The notes beneath the pieces are model-generated. The model was not told where the DNA came from. It saw nothing but the letters and a program-made list of their open reading frames with translations, and did no database searches. A stretch of DNA of 64,000 nt, taken from Pseudomonadota bacterium (GTDB lineage Bacteria > Pseudomonadota > Gammaproteobacteria > Steroidobacterales > Steroidobacteraceae). This document shows, piece by piece, positions 42,289 to 54,024 of the stretch. The DNA is taken from positions 1-64,000 of the forward strand of contig JADIYJ010000029.1 of NCBI GenBank assembly GCA_016705325.1, written 5' to 3'. A program made the position numbers and the translations under genes. Position 1 is the stretch's first letter. Each line of letters starts with the position of its first letter.

Positions 42289-43826
42289 CGCGTGCTCCCG
42301 AGCTGGATCGTCTCGCCGGCGACACGCTGCTGGAACTCGCGCGCGGCCAGTTCCGTCTTGGCGAGCGGTTCGCCGGGGAACAGGCCGATGGCGAAGATCG
42401 CGGCGACGATCGCGACGAGGATGGCGGTTTCACGCGCGTTCAGGTCCGTGAGCGGCGCGTGCGGTGCGCGGGCTTCGCCGAACAGGATGCGCTGGGCGAG
42501 CCAGAGCATGTAGAGTGCGCCGAGCACCACGCCGGACACGGCGATGACGGCAAGTGTCAGCGGCAGGTCGTTGCCCGCGAGGTGTGCCGGCCATGCGGCA
42601 TTGAACGCACCGAGCAACGCCATGAACTCGCCGGCGAAACCGCTCGTGGTCGGCAGTCCGATCGAGGCCAGCGTCAGGATCGTGAAGAACACCGAGAACA
42701 CCGGCAGCATCTTCGCGAGGCCGCCGTAATCGGCCACGGCGCGCGAATGCGTGCGCTCGTAGATCATGCCGACCATGAGGAACAACCCGCCCGCGACCAG
42801 GCCGTGGCTCACCATCTGCAGGATGGCACCCTGGATGCCGATGAGGTCGAGGCTCGCGAGCCCCAGCATGACGTAGCCGAGGTGGCTGATCGACGAGTAG
42901 GCGATGATCTTCTTGATGTCGGTCTGCACCAGCGCGAGGCACGCGCCGTAGACGATGCTGATCACGGCCAGGGTCATGATCACCGGCATCATGGCCCGCG
43001 CGGCCTCAGGGAACAGCGGGAAGCCGAGCTTCATGAAGCCGTACGTACCCATTTTCAGCAGCACGCCCGCCAGGATCACGGAGCCCGTCGTAGGCGCCTC
43101 GACATGCGCATCCGGCAGCCAGGTGTGCAGCGGGAACATCGGCACCTTGATGGCGAACGACAGCGCGAACGCGGACAGCAGCCAGAGCTGCGTGTTCAAC
43201 GGCAGCTGCGAGCCGCTCAGGTGGCGCAGGTCGAAGGTCATGTAGCCGGACGAACCGTGCGTGTAGAGCACGAGGTAGATCAGCGCCGCCAGCATCAGGA
43301 TGCTGCCGAACGCCGTGTAGAGGACGAACTTCAGCGTGGCGTAGATGCGGCGCTCGCCGCCCCAGAGCCCGATGATCAGGAACATCGGGATCAGCATCGC
43401 TTCCCAGAACACGTAGAACAGGAAGAGGTCCTGCGCCAGGAACGTGCCCAGCATCGCGAACTGGATGAAGAGCACCATCACGTGGAACAGCTTCACGTCC
43501 TTGTGCACGGCGCTCCACGCGCCCGCGACGACGAGCGGCCCCAGGAACGCCGTGAGCGACACCAGCAGCACGTTCAGGCCGTCGAGGCCGATGCGATAGC
43601 CAACGCCCCAGTCGCGGATCCACGGTACGTCGGTGGCGAACTGCAGGCCGGCCACCGTGCCGTCGAAACGCTGGTACAGCAGTGCGGCGATGAACAGTTG
43701 CAACACCATGCAGCCGAAGGTGACGCCGCGCACGAGCGAGTCGCGTCCCTTCGGCAGCAGCGTGACGGCCACCATGCCGAGCGCCGGCAGCCACAGCAAC
43801 CCATTGAGCCAGGTCGACTCACCCAT
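42285..43826 (-). CDS. nuoM: NADH-quinone oxidoreductase subunit M
   Basis: The 513-residue antiporter-like subunit has the conserved membrane Glu in LFYVFWEAMLIPMFLIIG. The channel segments are KVPMFPLHTWLPDAHVEAPT and KKIIAYSSISHLGYVMLGL. It conducts protons in the distal arm of complex I. It overlaps nuoL by eight bases and nuoN by four. Confidence 0.96.
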   Translation of the reverse strand: MGESTWLNGLLWLPALGMVAVTLLPKGRDSLVRGVTFGCMVLQLFIAALLYQRFDGTVAGLQFATDVPWIRDWGVGYRIGLDGLNVLLVSLTAFLGPLVVAGAWSAVHKDVKLFHVMVLFIQFAMLGTFLAQDLFLFYVFWEAMLIPMFLIIGLWGGERRIYATLKFVLYTAFGSILMLAALIYLVLYTHGSSGYMTFDLRHLSGSQLPLNTQLWLLSAFALSFAIKVPMFPLHTWLPDAHVEAPTTGSVILAGVLLKMGTYGFMKLGFPLFPEAARAMMPVIMTLAVISIVYGACLALVQTDIKKIIAYSSISHLGYVMLGLASLDLIGIQGAILQMVSHGLVAGGLFLMVGMIYERTHSRAVADYGGLAKMLPVFSVFFTILTLASIGLPTTSGFAGEFMALLGAFNAAWPAHLAGNDLPLTLAVIAVSGVVLGALYMLWLAQRILFGEARAPHAPLTDLNARETAILVAIVAAIFAIGLFPGEPLAKTELAAREFQQRVAGETIQLGSTR

Positions 43827-45699
43827 GACGCCACACCCACACGAGGCAGCCGACCACGCCGATGACGGCCATTGCCACGTACCACTGCAACTGACCGGTC
43901 TGGACGCGGCTCAACCGGCCGGAGGCGCGGCGCGTGAGCACCGCCAGGCCGTGCAGCGAACCGTCGATCAGGAGCCGGTCGCCGAGGCCCAGGAACACAC
44001 GATCGGAGACCCAGTGCAGCGGCCGGTAGAGGACGGCCTCGAACAATTCGTCGATGTAGTACTTGCCGCCCAGGACGCGGTGCAGGCGCGGGAATCGGGC
44101 CGCCAGCGCCTCGCCGCGGGCGAGGCCGCGGCGATACATGAAAGTCGCCGCTGCGAGTCCCAGGAGTGCCACCGCCACCGCCACGAACACCAGCGTGTGC
44201 TCGAAGTGCTCGAGCGATTCCACGACCGCCGGAATCGGCAGCAGCGGTTCGAGGAAGTGCGGCAGTTCGAAGAATCCGCCGATCGCGGACAGCACGGCGA
44301 GGACGATCAGTACGCCCGTCATCGAGAGCGGCGACTCGTGCACGTGGTGCTCGGTCTCGTGGCTCATGCGCGAGGGCGTCAGGAACGTGAGCCAGAGCAG
44401 CCGGAACATGTAGAACGAGGTCATCAGCGCCGTGGCCGACCCCAGCGCCCACAGGATGGGCGAACCGCCGTGCTCGCTGGCGAAGGCGAACCAGAGGATC
44501 TCGTCCTTGGAGAAGAATCCGGCCAGCGGCGGGATGCCGGCGATGGCCGCCGTGGCGACGGCGAAGGTGAAGAAGGTGACCGGTATCTTCCGCCACAGGC
44601 CGCCCATCTTGCGGATGTCCTGCTCGCCGCCAAGCGCGTGGATCACGCTGCCGGCGCCGAGGAAGAGGCAGGCCTTGAAGAACGCGTGGGTGTAGACGTG
44701 GAACACCGCCACGCCGTAGGCGCCGACGCCCAGCGCGAGGAACATCAGGCCGAGTTGCGACACGGTCGAGTAGGCCAGCACCTTCTTGATGTCCGTCTGG
44801 ACCAGCGCGATGGTCGCCGCAAAGAACGCGGTCAGCACACCGATGACAGCAACGACCTGCGACGCCGCGGGCGCGTGCTCGTAGATGCCGTGCAGGCGCG
44901 CAACCAGGTAGATGCCCGCCGTCACCATCGTCGCGGCATGGATCAGTGCCGAGACGGGCGTGGGTCCGGCCATCGCATCCGGCAACCAGACGTGCAGCGG
45001 GATCTGCGCCGACTTGCCCGTGGCGCCGATGAAGAGCAGTACGCCGACGAGGCTCGCCGAGACCGCCGGCGCGATCGGTGCGGCGAACGCGGCGTTGATC
45101 TCGTCCATGTTCACGGTGCCGAGCGCCCAGTAGAGCAGGAACAGGCCGAGCAGGAAGCCGGCGTCGCCGACGCGGTTCGTGATGAAGGCCTTCTTGCCGG
45201 CGGCCGCCTTGGCTGGGTCCTCGAACCAGAAGCCGATCAGGAGGTACGAAGCGAGACCGACGCCTTCCCAGCCGACGAAGCAGACCAGCAGCGAGCGGCC
45301 CAGCACCAGCGTGAGCATGAAGAACAGGAACAGGTTCAGGTACGCGAAGTAGCGCGCGTAGCCGGGGTCGTCCTTCATGTAGCCGGTCGAATAGACGTGA
45401 ATCAGCGAGCCGACGCCGGTGATGATCAGCGTCATGACCGCGGTCAGGCGGTCGAAATAGAACGCGACGTCGAACCCCCGGTCACCGAAGCTCGCCCAGC
45501 GATAGGCCACTTCGAGCAGGGCCGCGTCGGGTCCCGCCGCCTGCAGCAGCAGGACCGCCTTGAACGTCGCGAGAAACGCGAGGACCGGCAGGCCGCAACC
45601 GACGACCGAGACGAACGTGCGGCCCAGGCGGCGGCCGAGCAGGCCGTTCAGCAGGAAGCCCGCGAGCGGCAGCAGTACGATGACGGTGAGCAGGTTCAT
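43819..45699 (-). CDS. nuoL: NADH-quinone oxidoreductase subunit L
   Basis: The 626-residue subunit is the most distal proton pump and carries the long lateral helix at its C-terminus. Landmarks are CFVGWEGVGLASYLLIGFWF, KSAQIPLHVWLPDAMAGPTP, HAATMVTAGIYLVAR and KKVLAYSTVSQLGLMFLAL. I chose ATG 45699 (MNLLTVIVLLPLAGFLLN), the family N-terminus; the longer open frame is noncoding. Confidence 0.96.
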   Translation of the reverse strand: MNLLTVIVLLPLAGFLLNGLLGRRLGRTFVSVVGCGLPVLAFLATFKAVLLLQAAGPDAALLEVAYRWASFGDRGFDVAFYFDRLTAVMTLIITGVGSLIHVYSTGYMKDDPGYARYFAYLNLFLFFMLTLVLGRSLLVCFVGWEGVGLASYLLIGFWFEDPAKAAAGKKAFITNRVGDAGFLLGLFLLYWALGTVNMDEINAAFAAPIAPAVSASLVGVLLFIGATGKSAQIPLHVWLPDAMAGPTPVSALIHAATMVTAGIYLVARLHGIYEHAPAASQVVAVIGVLTAFFAATIALVQTDIKKVLAYSTVSQLGLMFLALGVGAYGVAVFHVYTHAFFKACLFLGAGSVIHALGGEQDIRKMGGLWRKIPVTFFTFAVATAAIAGIPPLAGFFSKDEILWFAFASEHGGSPILWALGSATALMTSFYMFRLLWLTFLTPSRMSHETEHHVHESPLSMTGVLIVLAVLSAIGGFFELPHFLEPLLPIPAVVESLEHFEHTLVFVAVAVALLGLAAATFMYRRGLARGEALAARFPRLHRVLGGKYYIDELFEAVLYRPLHWVSDRVFLGLGDRLLIDGSLHGLAVLTRRASGRLSRVQTGQLQWYVAMAVIGVVGCLVWVWRHG

Positions 45700-45709
45700 C
45701 GGGTGCGCA

Positions 45710-46012
45710 TCATCCTTGCAGGCGATCGTAGCCCTCGACATCGAGGGAGCTTCGTTGCCGCGACAGCTGCAGGACGATCGGGATCGCAATCGCGATCTCC
45801 GCGGCCGCCACGACGAAGATCAGGAACACCAGCACGGCCCCCGACAGGGTCCCCGTCTCGAGCGAGAATGTGACCAGCGCCAGGATGACGGCGTTGAGCA
45901 TCAGTTCCATGCACATCAGCATGACGAGCGCGTTGCGCCGCACCATCACGCCGACGAGGCCGAGCGCGAAGAGCACGAAGCTGAGTCCGAGCAGCAGCTG
46001 GGTGTCAGCCAT
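45710..46012 (-). CDS. nuoK: NADH-quinone oxidoreductase subunit K
   Basis: The 100-residue protein has three transmembrane helices with two conserved membrane glutamates (LMCMELMLNAVILAL; FVVAAAEIAIAIPIVLQL) that take part in proton transfer. It overlaps nuoJ by eight bases. Confidence 0.96.
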   Translation of the reverse strand: MADTQLLLGLSFVLFALGLVGVMVRRNALVMLMCMELMLNAVILALVTFSLETGTLSGAVLVFLIFVVAAAEIAIAIPIVLQLSRQRSSLDVEGYDRLQG

Positions 46013-46522
46013 CCGACCGCCTCCCGCTCCTGATGATCGCGATCGCCGCGACGACCGCTGCGACCAGCAGCACGCTGGTCAGCTCGAAATGCAGCCAGTA
46101 CTCGCGCAGGAACTCGACCGAGAACGGCTGCACGAGGTAGGACGGCGCCGCGCCCGCGCCGGGCTGGATGACAGGGGCGCCGAGCCTTATCGCAGAGATG
46201 CCGAGTGCCCCGGCAAGCAGGGCACCGAGCACGATGCCTGGCAGCAGCAAGCGGCTGTACCGACGCACGAACGAGGGATCGCGCACGTCGAGCAGCATGA
46301 TCACGTAGACCATGAAGACCATGACCGCCCCGACGTAGATCAGGACCTGGAAGACCGCCACCACGTGCACGCCCAGCATCGCGTAGATGCCTGCAAGCGA
46401 CAACATGCAGCTGATCAGGGCGAGCGCAACGCGCATCGGATGTCTTGCGCGACCAGCATCAGCACCCCGCCGAGCAGCGCGCACGCACCGAAGAAGTACA
46501 CCAGCAGCTGGTCGATGGTCAT
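46005..46522 (-). pseudogene. nuoJ: NADH-quinone oxidoreductase subunit J, frameshifted at about 46443-46447
   Basis: The N-terminus starts at 46522 (MTIDQLLVYFFGACALLGG), overlapping the nuoI stop by ATGA, and runs to VLMLVAQD. The remainder (HPMRVALALISCMLSLAG; HVVAVFQVLIYVGAVMVFMV) lies in another frame to 46005. One missing base near 46443-46447 splits an otherwise normal protein of about 172 residues with five helices. Since complex I has no spare copy here, a sequence error is the likeliest cause. Confidence 0.87.
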
Positions 46523-47109
46523 GCGTCGGGACTCCTGCCGGGCTCCGCCGCCGGCCTGACAGGGTAGGGCTTCGAGACGTCGGCGTGCGGCTGCCAGTTG
46601 AGCAGTTCTTCCTTGCCGAGCCACATGCGGTCGCGATCGAAACCCGGCAGGTCCGGCGTTTCCTTGACCATGCGGATGGCGTCCTCCGGGCAGGCCTCGA
46701 CGCAGAACCCGCAGAACACGCAGCGCGAGTAATCGATCTCGAAGCGCGAGGGGTACTTCGGGTGGGCGGGATCGTCCGGGTCGAACGCGGCGTCGATCTC
46801 GATCACCTGCGCGGGGCAGACCGTCGCGCACATGTTGCAGGCCACGCACTGCGGCCGGCCGTCGGGACGCTGCGTCAGGATGTGCTTGCCGCGATTGCCG
46901 GCTGCGTAGTCGGCGCGGATTTCCTCGGGGTAGTACGCCGTGAGCGCGCCCTTGCGTCCCGTCAGCCACTTGCCCATGTTGCGCAGGAACACGCCCCCGG
47001 TGATCGCGAGGCCGCGCACGACCTCGAGCAGATAGGAACGCTCCCACCATCCCATCGTGGGTTCGTTCCAGTATTGCCTGCGCACGTACGGTCTGCGGGG
47101 CGTGGTCAT
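46519..47109 (-). CDS. nuoI: NADH-quinone oxidoreductase subunit I
   Basis: The 196-residue subunit carries two [4Fe-4S] clusters (CVACNMCATVCP and CVFCGFCVEACP) that pass electrons to NuoB. The N-terminal segment before them and a C-terminal tail are typical in length. ATG 47109 (MTTPRRPYVRRQYWN) is chosen over a longer frame. It follows nuoH by 13 bases. Confidence 0.95.
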   Translation of the reverse strand: MTTPRRPYVRRQYWNEPTMGWWERSYLLEVVRGLAITGGVFLRNMGKWLTGRKGALTAYYPEEIRADYAAGNRGKHILTQRPDGRPQCVACNMCATVCPAQVIEIDAAFDPDDPAHPKYPSRFEIDYSRCVFCGFCVEACPEDAIRMVKETPDLPGFDRDRMWLGKEELLNWQPHADVSKPYPVRPAAEPGRSPDA

Positions 47110-47122
47110 GTCATTGCGCGCC

Positions 47123-48262
47123 TCATGCCTGCTGCGCCCACAGCGCAACCGCCGTCACGACCAGGTTGGCAATGGCCAGCGGCAGCAGGAACTTCCATGC
47201 GAAGCGCAGCAGCTGGTCCCAGCGGAAGCGCGGCAGAGTCCACCGCACGAGGATCTGGAAGCTGCAGAGCAGGAAGACCTTGCCGAGGAAGGTCAGCAAC
47301 TGCAGCACGACGACCCAGCCGTGACTGAGTGGCAGGGCGTGGCCGCCCGGGAAGACGAAGCCGGTGTCGTTCATCCACGGCAGGTTGTAGCCGCCGAAGA
47401 ACAGCGTGACGAACAGCGCACCGATGACCGCGATCTCGATGAATTCCGGAGAGCATGAAGACGCCCTGCTTCATCGCGCTGTATTCGGTGAAGTAGCCCG
47501 AGATGAGTTCCGACTCGGCCTCGGGCAGGTCGAACGGGATGCGCTTGTTCTCGGCGATGCCGGCGATCAGGAACAGCACGGCGGCGAAGGGCTGGTAGAC
47601 GATGCCCCAGGCCGGCAGGAAGCCGAGCGCGGTGCCCGACTGCTGCTCGACGATCGTACCGAGGTTGACAGTGCCGAAGATCAGCACGATGCCGAGCACG
47701 GTGAGGCCCATCACCAGCTCGTACGATATCAATTGCGAGCCCGCGCGCAGCGCGCCGAGCAGCGAGAACTTGTTGGCCGAGGACCAGCCAGCGAGCATCG
47801 CGCCGATGATCGTGATGCCGCTGAACGCGAAGACGATGAGGATGCCGGCGTCGATCGGCGCGATCTGCATCGGGTAGGTGCGGCCGCCGAACCATCCGGC
47901 CAGGCTCGGGAACAGCCGGCCTGGATCGAGCGTTCCGCCAAACGGCACGACGGCGAAGACCAGCAGCACCGGCACGATGGCGAGCCACGGGCCGAGCGCG
48001 TAGGCGAGCTTGTCGTAGGCGAGGGGCTTGAAGTCCTCCTTCAGCAACAGCTTGAGGCCGTCGGCCATGCCGTGGAACAGCCCGAGCCAGATCAGCTTGA
48101 CCTGCGTGAACGGGATGCGGACGTAGGCGCGGTTGGCGCCGATGCGATCCGACATGATCGCGGCCTGCTTGCGCTCGACCCAGGTCAGGATCGCACCGAA
48201 CGTCAGCAGGACCGCCAGCGCGTAGGCGATGTAGACCAGGCTGATGGCAAGGTCCTGGGCGT

Positions 48263-48266
<4 letters not shown>
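47123..48266 (-). pseudogene. nuoH: NADH-quinone oxidoreductase subunit H, frameshifted at about 47446
   Basis: The N-terminal 270 residues are intact (LTWVERKQAAIMSDRIGANR; PFDLPEAESELISGYFTEYS; AMKQGVFML) and include the quinone-channel region. An extra base at about 47446-47447 then shifts the frame. Removing it gives SEFIEIAVIGALFVTLFF and continues to the normal C-terminus LVVTAVALWAQQA at 47123, for 380 residues in total. If the shift is left in place, translation runs to 47106 through noncoding frame. The quinone-binding membrane subunit should be essential to the complex. Confidence 0.9.
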
Positions 48267-49674
<1,408 letters not shown>

Positions 49675-49693
<19 letters not shown>

Positions 49694-50973
49694 TCCAGGT
49701 TCCCGCCGAACTTTGAGCGCTTGTGTTCGATGCAGTACTCGAACTCGTCGCGGAATTTGTCGAGGATGCCGCTGCAGGCGTAGCCCGCCGCGTCACCGAG
49801 CCCGCAGATCGTCGTGCCGTCGTTGAATTTCGAGATGTAGTACAGGCGTTCGATGTCGTCGGCGCGGCCGTCGCCGGCGACGATTCGGTCGAGGATCCGG
49901 TGCAGCCAGCCGGTGCCATGGCGGCACGGCGTGCACTGTCCGCAGGACTCGTGGTGGTAGAAGCGCATCAGCACCTGCAGCAGCGCTACCATGCAGGTGC
50001 CTTCGGCGATCACGATCATGCCGCCGGAACCGAGCGTGGAGCCCGCGTCCCACAAGTCTTCGTGCGACAGCTTCAGGTTCGTGATGTCGGCGCCGGTGAG
50101 CACCTTGGAGGAGACCCCGCCGGGCACGACGCACTTGATCGCGCGACCCTGCGGGACGCCGCCGCAGTCTTCGTCCAGGAACTTCATCCACGGATAGCCG
50201 AGTTCGACTTCGTAGACGCCGGGACGGTTGATGTGACCCGACACCGAGAAGAGTCGCGTCCCCGGGCTCTTGGGCGTCCCGACGGCCTTGAAGGCGTCGG
50301 CGCCGTTGTTGATGATCCAGGCGATGTTCGACAGCGACTCGACGTTGTTGACGACCGTCGGGCGCTGGTACAGGCCCTTGACCGTCAGTCGTGGCGGCCG
50401 GTTGCGCGGGTAACCTTTCTTGCCTTCGAGCGACGAAATCAGTCCGGACGCCTCGCCGGCCACGTAGGCGCCCGCGCCGCGGTAGACGACGATGTCGCAG
50501 GAGAACCCGGAACCGAGGACGTTCCTGCCGAACAGGCCCGCCGCGTAGGCTTCCTCCACTGCGTCCGCGAGGCGACGGTACGGGAGGTCGAACTCGCCGC
50601 GGATGTAGACGAAGCAGTTGCGGACGTTGAGCGCGTAGCTCGCGATCAGCATCGACTCGAGCAGCACGTGCGGGTTGTTCTCGAGGATCCAGCGATCCTT
50701 GAACGTGCCCGGCTCGCCCTCGTCGGCATTGGCGATCAGGTAGTGTGGCTGACCGTCGTCGTACTGCACGACCTGCCACTTGCGGCCGACGGCGAAGGCG
50801 GCGCCGCCGCGGCCTTGGAGGCCCGAAGCCGTGACTTCCTTGACGACATCTTGCGGCTTCAACTGCCCGAGCGTCTTCGCGAGCGCGCCATAACCGCCCC
50901 GCGCACGGTATTCGGGCAGCGCGTGCGACGTCGCCGTGACGGGAAAGGACATGATCAGCTGGCGGCCGGGCAT
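49675..50973 (-). CDS. nuoF: NADH-quinone oxidoreductase subunit F
   Basis: The 432-residue subunit binds NADH and FMN (GLQGRGGAAFAVGRKWQ; NADEGEPGTFKDR; YVAGEASGLISSLEGKKGYP) and holds the N3 [4Fe-4S] cluster (ESCGQCTPCRHGTGW with a later Cys in TTICGLGDAAG). It is where electrons enter complex I. The ATG at 50973 lies just before the nuoE stop; ATG 50952 is an alternative. It overlaps nuoG by 19 bases. Confidence 0.95.
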
Positions 50974-50974
50974 G

Positions 50975-51440
50975 CTATTTCAGCCCCTGCAGCAGCTCGT
51001 CGAGCTGCGTGAGCGTCAGATTCTCGTGGTACCCGTCGTTCACCATCATCATCGGCGCGGTGCCGCAGGAACCCAGGCACTCCACGGTGGACAGGGTGTA
51101 GCGGCCGTCCGGCGTAGTCTGGCCGGGCTTGATGCCGAGCTTGCGCTCGACGTGCGCGAGGACGTTCTCGGCGCCGTTCATCGAGCAGCTGACGTTGTGG
51201 CAGAACTGCAGGTGCCAGCGGCCCTACGGCAAAGCGGCGGAACTGCGTGTAGAACGACAGCACTTCCTCGATCTGGATCTGCGGCACGCCGAGAAAGCCG
51301 GCCAGTTCCTCGATGTCGGAATCCGCGACGTAGCCGCGATCCTCCTGGATGCGGCGCAGGCACGGCAGCACGAGCGAGGACTCGAAGCCCGCCGGAAACC
51401 GCTCGCGGAGTTTCTCGAACTCGGGGACCAGGTGCTTCAT
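50975..51440 (-). pseudogene. nuoE: NADH-quinone oxidoreductase subunit E, frameshifted at about 51220
   Basis: The N-terminal half (LVPEFEKLRERFPAGFESSL; LPCLRRIQEDRGYVADSDIE; VPQIQIEEVLSFYTQFRRF) is followed by an extra base at about 51220-51221. Removing it restores RWHLQFCHNVSCSMNGAENV and the rest to 50975 (VECLGSCGTAPMMMVND), for 154 residues with the N1a [2Fe-2S] cysteines. The start at 51440 overlaps nuoD by ATGA. Confidence 0.9.
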
Positions 51441-52666
51441 CGATCGCACTCCCCGCCGATCATGTTGACGGAGCCAAACGTCGGCACGAGGTCCGCGAGC
51501 TGGTAGCCGTCGAGCATCCGGTGCACGCCGCCCATGTGGACGAAGCTCGGGCTGCGGCAGTGGACCTTCCAGGGCACGCCGCCGCCGACGCTGACGAGGT
51601 AGAAGCCGAGCTCGCCGTTGGCGCCTTCGTGCGCGGAATAGGCTTCGCCGGCGGGCACCTGCGGCCCTTCCATGATCAGCTTGAAGTGGTTGATCAGCGC
51701 CTCGATCTCGGTGTACACGGCCTGCTTGTCGGGCAGCGTGCAGCGGCGGTCGTCGACGCTGATCGGGCCCGGCTGCAGCATGTCGATCAGCTGGCGGATC
51801 ATGTGCTTCGACTCGTCGATCTCGCGCATGCGCACGTAGTAACGGTCGTAGTTGTCGCCCTTGATGCCCACGGGAATCTCGAACTCGAGCTCGCCGTACG
51901 AGAGGTACGGCGTGTCCTTGCGCAGGTCGCGCGGCGCACCAGTCGAGCGCAGGATCGGGCCGGTGAAACCCCAGTTGATCGCTTCCGCCGTCGCAATGAC
52001 GCCGACGTCGCGCATGCGGTCGATGAAAATCCGGTTGCGGTCCACGAGCCCGTGCACGCGGTCGACGAAGGTGTCCATCTGGTCGAGGATCTCTTCGAGC
52101 CGCTGCAGCCAGCCGTCCGGGAGGTCGCGGGCGAGGCCGCCGATGCGGCCATAGCTGTGCGTGACGCGTGCGCCCGTCAGGTCGGCGATGTGCTCGTAGA
52201 CGTAGTCGCGGATCGTGACGAGGTACAGGAACGCGGTCATCGCGCCCATTTCCATCAACGCCGCGGCCACGCAGGTCAGGTGGTCGGCGATGCGGGAATA
52301 CTCGGCCAGCAGCGTGCGCAGGTGGCGGCAGCGCGGCGTGAGCTCGATGCCCATCAGCTTTTCGACGGCCTCGCAGTAGGCGAAGTCGTTGATCAGGGCC
52401 GAGCAGTAGTTGAGGCGGTCAACGTACGGGATCAGCGTGTGCCAGGTGTGCGACTCGCATTCTTTCTCGAAGCCGCGATGCAGGTAGCCGCAGTGCACGT
52501 CGGTGCGCACCACGCGTTCTCCCGAAATCTCCGCCACGATCTGGATCGTGCCGTGCGTGGCAGGGTGCGACGGGCCGATGTTGACGATCACGGACCCGGG
52601 CGTGAGGCCCTTGGTGAACGCCGGACGGATCGGGTTCGGCAGCGTCGTGAGCGGCGGCAGGCTCAT
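51437..52666 (-). CDS. nuoD: NADH-quinone oxidoreductase subunit D (49 kDa)
   Basis: The 409-residue subunit shares ancestry with [NiFe]-hydrogenase large subunits and lines the quinone pocket: NIGPSHPATHGTIQIVAEIS, CGYLHRGFEKECESHTWHT, YVDRLNYCSALINDFAY, and a C-terminus IGGECDR in place of the nickel-binding cysteines. It is separate from NuoC here, not fused as in E. coli. It overlaps nuoC and nuoE by four bases each. Confidence 0.96.
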   Translation of the reverse strand: MSLPPLTTLPNPIRPAFTKGLTPGSVIVNIGPSHPATHGTIQIVAEISGERVVRTDVHCGYLHRGFEKECESHTWHTLIPYVDRLNYCSALINDFAYCEAVEKLMGIELTPRCRHLRTLLAEYSRIADHLTCVAAALMEMGAMTAFLYLVTIRDYVYEHIADLTGARVTHSYGRIGGLARDLPDGWLQRLEEILDQMDTFVDRVHGLVDRNRIFIDRMRDVGVIATAEAINWGFTGPILRSTGAPRDLRKDTPYLSYGELEFEIPVGIKGDNYDRYYVRMREIDESKHMIRQLIDMLQPGPISVDDRRCTLPDKQAVYTEIEALINHFKLIMEGPQVPAGEAYSAHEGANGELGFYLVSVGGGVPWKVHCRSPSFVHMGGVHRMLDGYQLADLVPTFGSVNMIGGECDR

Positions 52667-53150
52667 GGCTTCACGTCCCGATACGGCACCAGCGGCTGTT
52701 CCCGCTGCTTCGGATAGTCCTTGCGCAGCGGGTGGCCGACGAACCCCTCATACAGCAGCAGCGGCCGCAGGTCGTCGTTGCCGCGGAAGCGTATGCCGTA
52801 CATTTCGTGGCATTCGCGCTCCATGTAGCGCGCCGAGCCGTACAGCGGCACGAGTGTGTCGACCGTCGGATCCGTTTCCTCGACTCGCGTCTTGAGCCGG
52901 ACCCGGACGAAATCGCGGGGGAATAGAAGTGGTACACGACGTCGAAGCGCGGCCGGCGCTGCGGCCAGTCCGTTGCCGTGACGTCCAGGAACAGGTCGAA
53001 GCCGAATTCCTGCTTGAGCCGGCCCGCCACGGGTACGAGGCTTTCCGCCGTGATCTGCAGCACGAGGATGCCGTGAGCCATGCCTGCCTCGAGGGCCTGC
53101 GCGCCAAGGCCGGCCTGTACACGCTCGAGCAGATTTTCTCCCGTGCCCAC
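52663..53150 (-). pseudogene. nuoC: NADH-quinone oxidoreductase subunit C, frameshifted at 52917-52921
   Basis: The first part (ILVLQITAESLVPVAGRLK; GFDLFLDVTATDWPQRRPRF; DVVYHFYSP) runs from a GTG at 53150. The rest (RDFVRVRLKTRVEETDPTV; YMERECHEMYGIRFRGNDDL; GHPLRKDYPKQREQPLVPYR) lies in another frame to 52663. One missing base in a run of five G on the plus strand (52917-52921) accounts for the split. The rejoined protein has 162 residues. It is the 30-kDa hydrophilic subunit near the quinone-side clusters. Confidence 0.88.
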
Positions 53151-53152
53151 GC

Positions 53153-53662
53153 TCAGAAATCCTGGTTGATGATCGGGTGGCGCTCGCCCGCGATCTTGTC
53201 CTGCAGCTTCATGATGCCGTCGATCACCATCTCCGGCCGCGGCGGGCAGCCCGGGATGTACAGGTCGACGGGAATGATCTTGTCGATGCCCGGCAGGGCG
53301 GCATAGTTCTGGTAGAAGCCGCCGCTCGTCGCGCAGACACCGAAGGCGATGACCCACTTGGGTTCGCACATCTGCTCGTAGACCTTGCGCAGGATCGGCG
53401 CCTGCTTGTGCGAGACGGTGCCCACGACCATCAGCAGGTCGGACTGGCGCGGCGTGAAGCGCGGCAGCGCGGCGCCGAAACGGTCCGTGTCGTAGAGCGT
53501 CGAACTCACCGACATGAATTCCATCGCGCAGCAGGCCGTCACGAACGGGTAGGGGAAAAGCGAGAACTTCCGCGCCCAGCCGACGAATTCGTCCTTGCGG
53601 GTGGTCAGGTACTCGAAGGCCGCGCTCTTCTGCTGGCGCGGCACGGGTGTCGTCGCGCTCAA
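53153..53662 (-). CDS. nuoB: NADH-quinone oxidoreductase subunit B
   Basis: The 169-residue subunit holds the terminal N2 [4Fe-4S] cluster (TACCAMEFMSV, GVCATSGGFY, IPGCPPRPE) next to the quinone. I chose TTG at 53662 as start because it overlaps the nuoA stop and has GAGGTGA just upstream; a GTG at 53644 would give 163 residues. The tail is IINQDF. Confidence 0.93.
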   Translation of the reverse strand: MSATTPVPRQQKSAAFEYLTTRKDEFVGWARKFSLFPYPFVTACCAMEFMSVSSTLYDTDRFGAALPRFTPRQSDLLMVVGTVSHKQAPILRKVYEQMCEPKWVIAFGVCATSGGFYQNYAALPGIDKIIPVDLYIPGCPPRPEMVIDGIMKLQDKIAGERHPIINQDF

Positions 53663-54024
53663 GTCGTCACCTCTTCCAGCAGCCCGGACCGCCAGACGTA
53701 CAGCATGATCAGCACCAGCAGCAGGGTGAACAGCGCGAATGTCGCGAGCATGAACCCGGTGAGCGGCGTTGCCGCCAGCGCCCACAGGTAGAGAAAGACG
53801 GTTTCCAGGTCGAACAGGATGAAGACGACCGCGATGGCGTAGTACTTGACCGGGACCGCCCGCATGTTGTCGGTCTCGACGGCCGTCGCGCCGCACTCGA
53901 ACGGCTCGAGTTTCAGCGGCGTCGGTTCCGGCTTGGGGCCCAGCACCCGGTTCAGCCACAGGGTCAAGGCCACGAAGCCGAGGATCGCCAGCAGATAAAC
54001 GAGGAAGGAGAGGTATGCGGTCAT
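53659..54024 (-). CDS. nuoA: NADH-quinone oxidoreductase subunit A
   Basis: The 121-residue membrane subunit has three helices and the quinone-site loop PFECGATAVETDNMRAVPVK. FILFDLETVFLYLWAL carries conserved acidic residues. It is the first gene of nuoA-N. ATG 54024 (MTAYLSFLVYLLAILGFVAL) is the family start. Confidence 0.95.
   Translation of the reverse strand: MTAYLSFLVYLLAILGFVALTLWLNRVLGPKPEPTPLKLEPFECGATAVETDNMRAVPVKYYAIAVVFILFDLETVFLYLWALAATPLTGFMLATFALFTLLLVLIMLYVWRSGLLEEVTT

Noticed and set aside
43633..45873. 746-codon plus-strand frame across nuoL
   Set aside because: Antisense shadow rich in Arg, Glu, His and Gln; nuoL is certain on the other strand.
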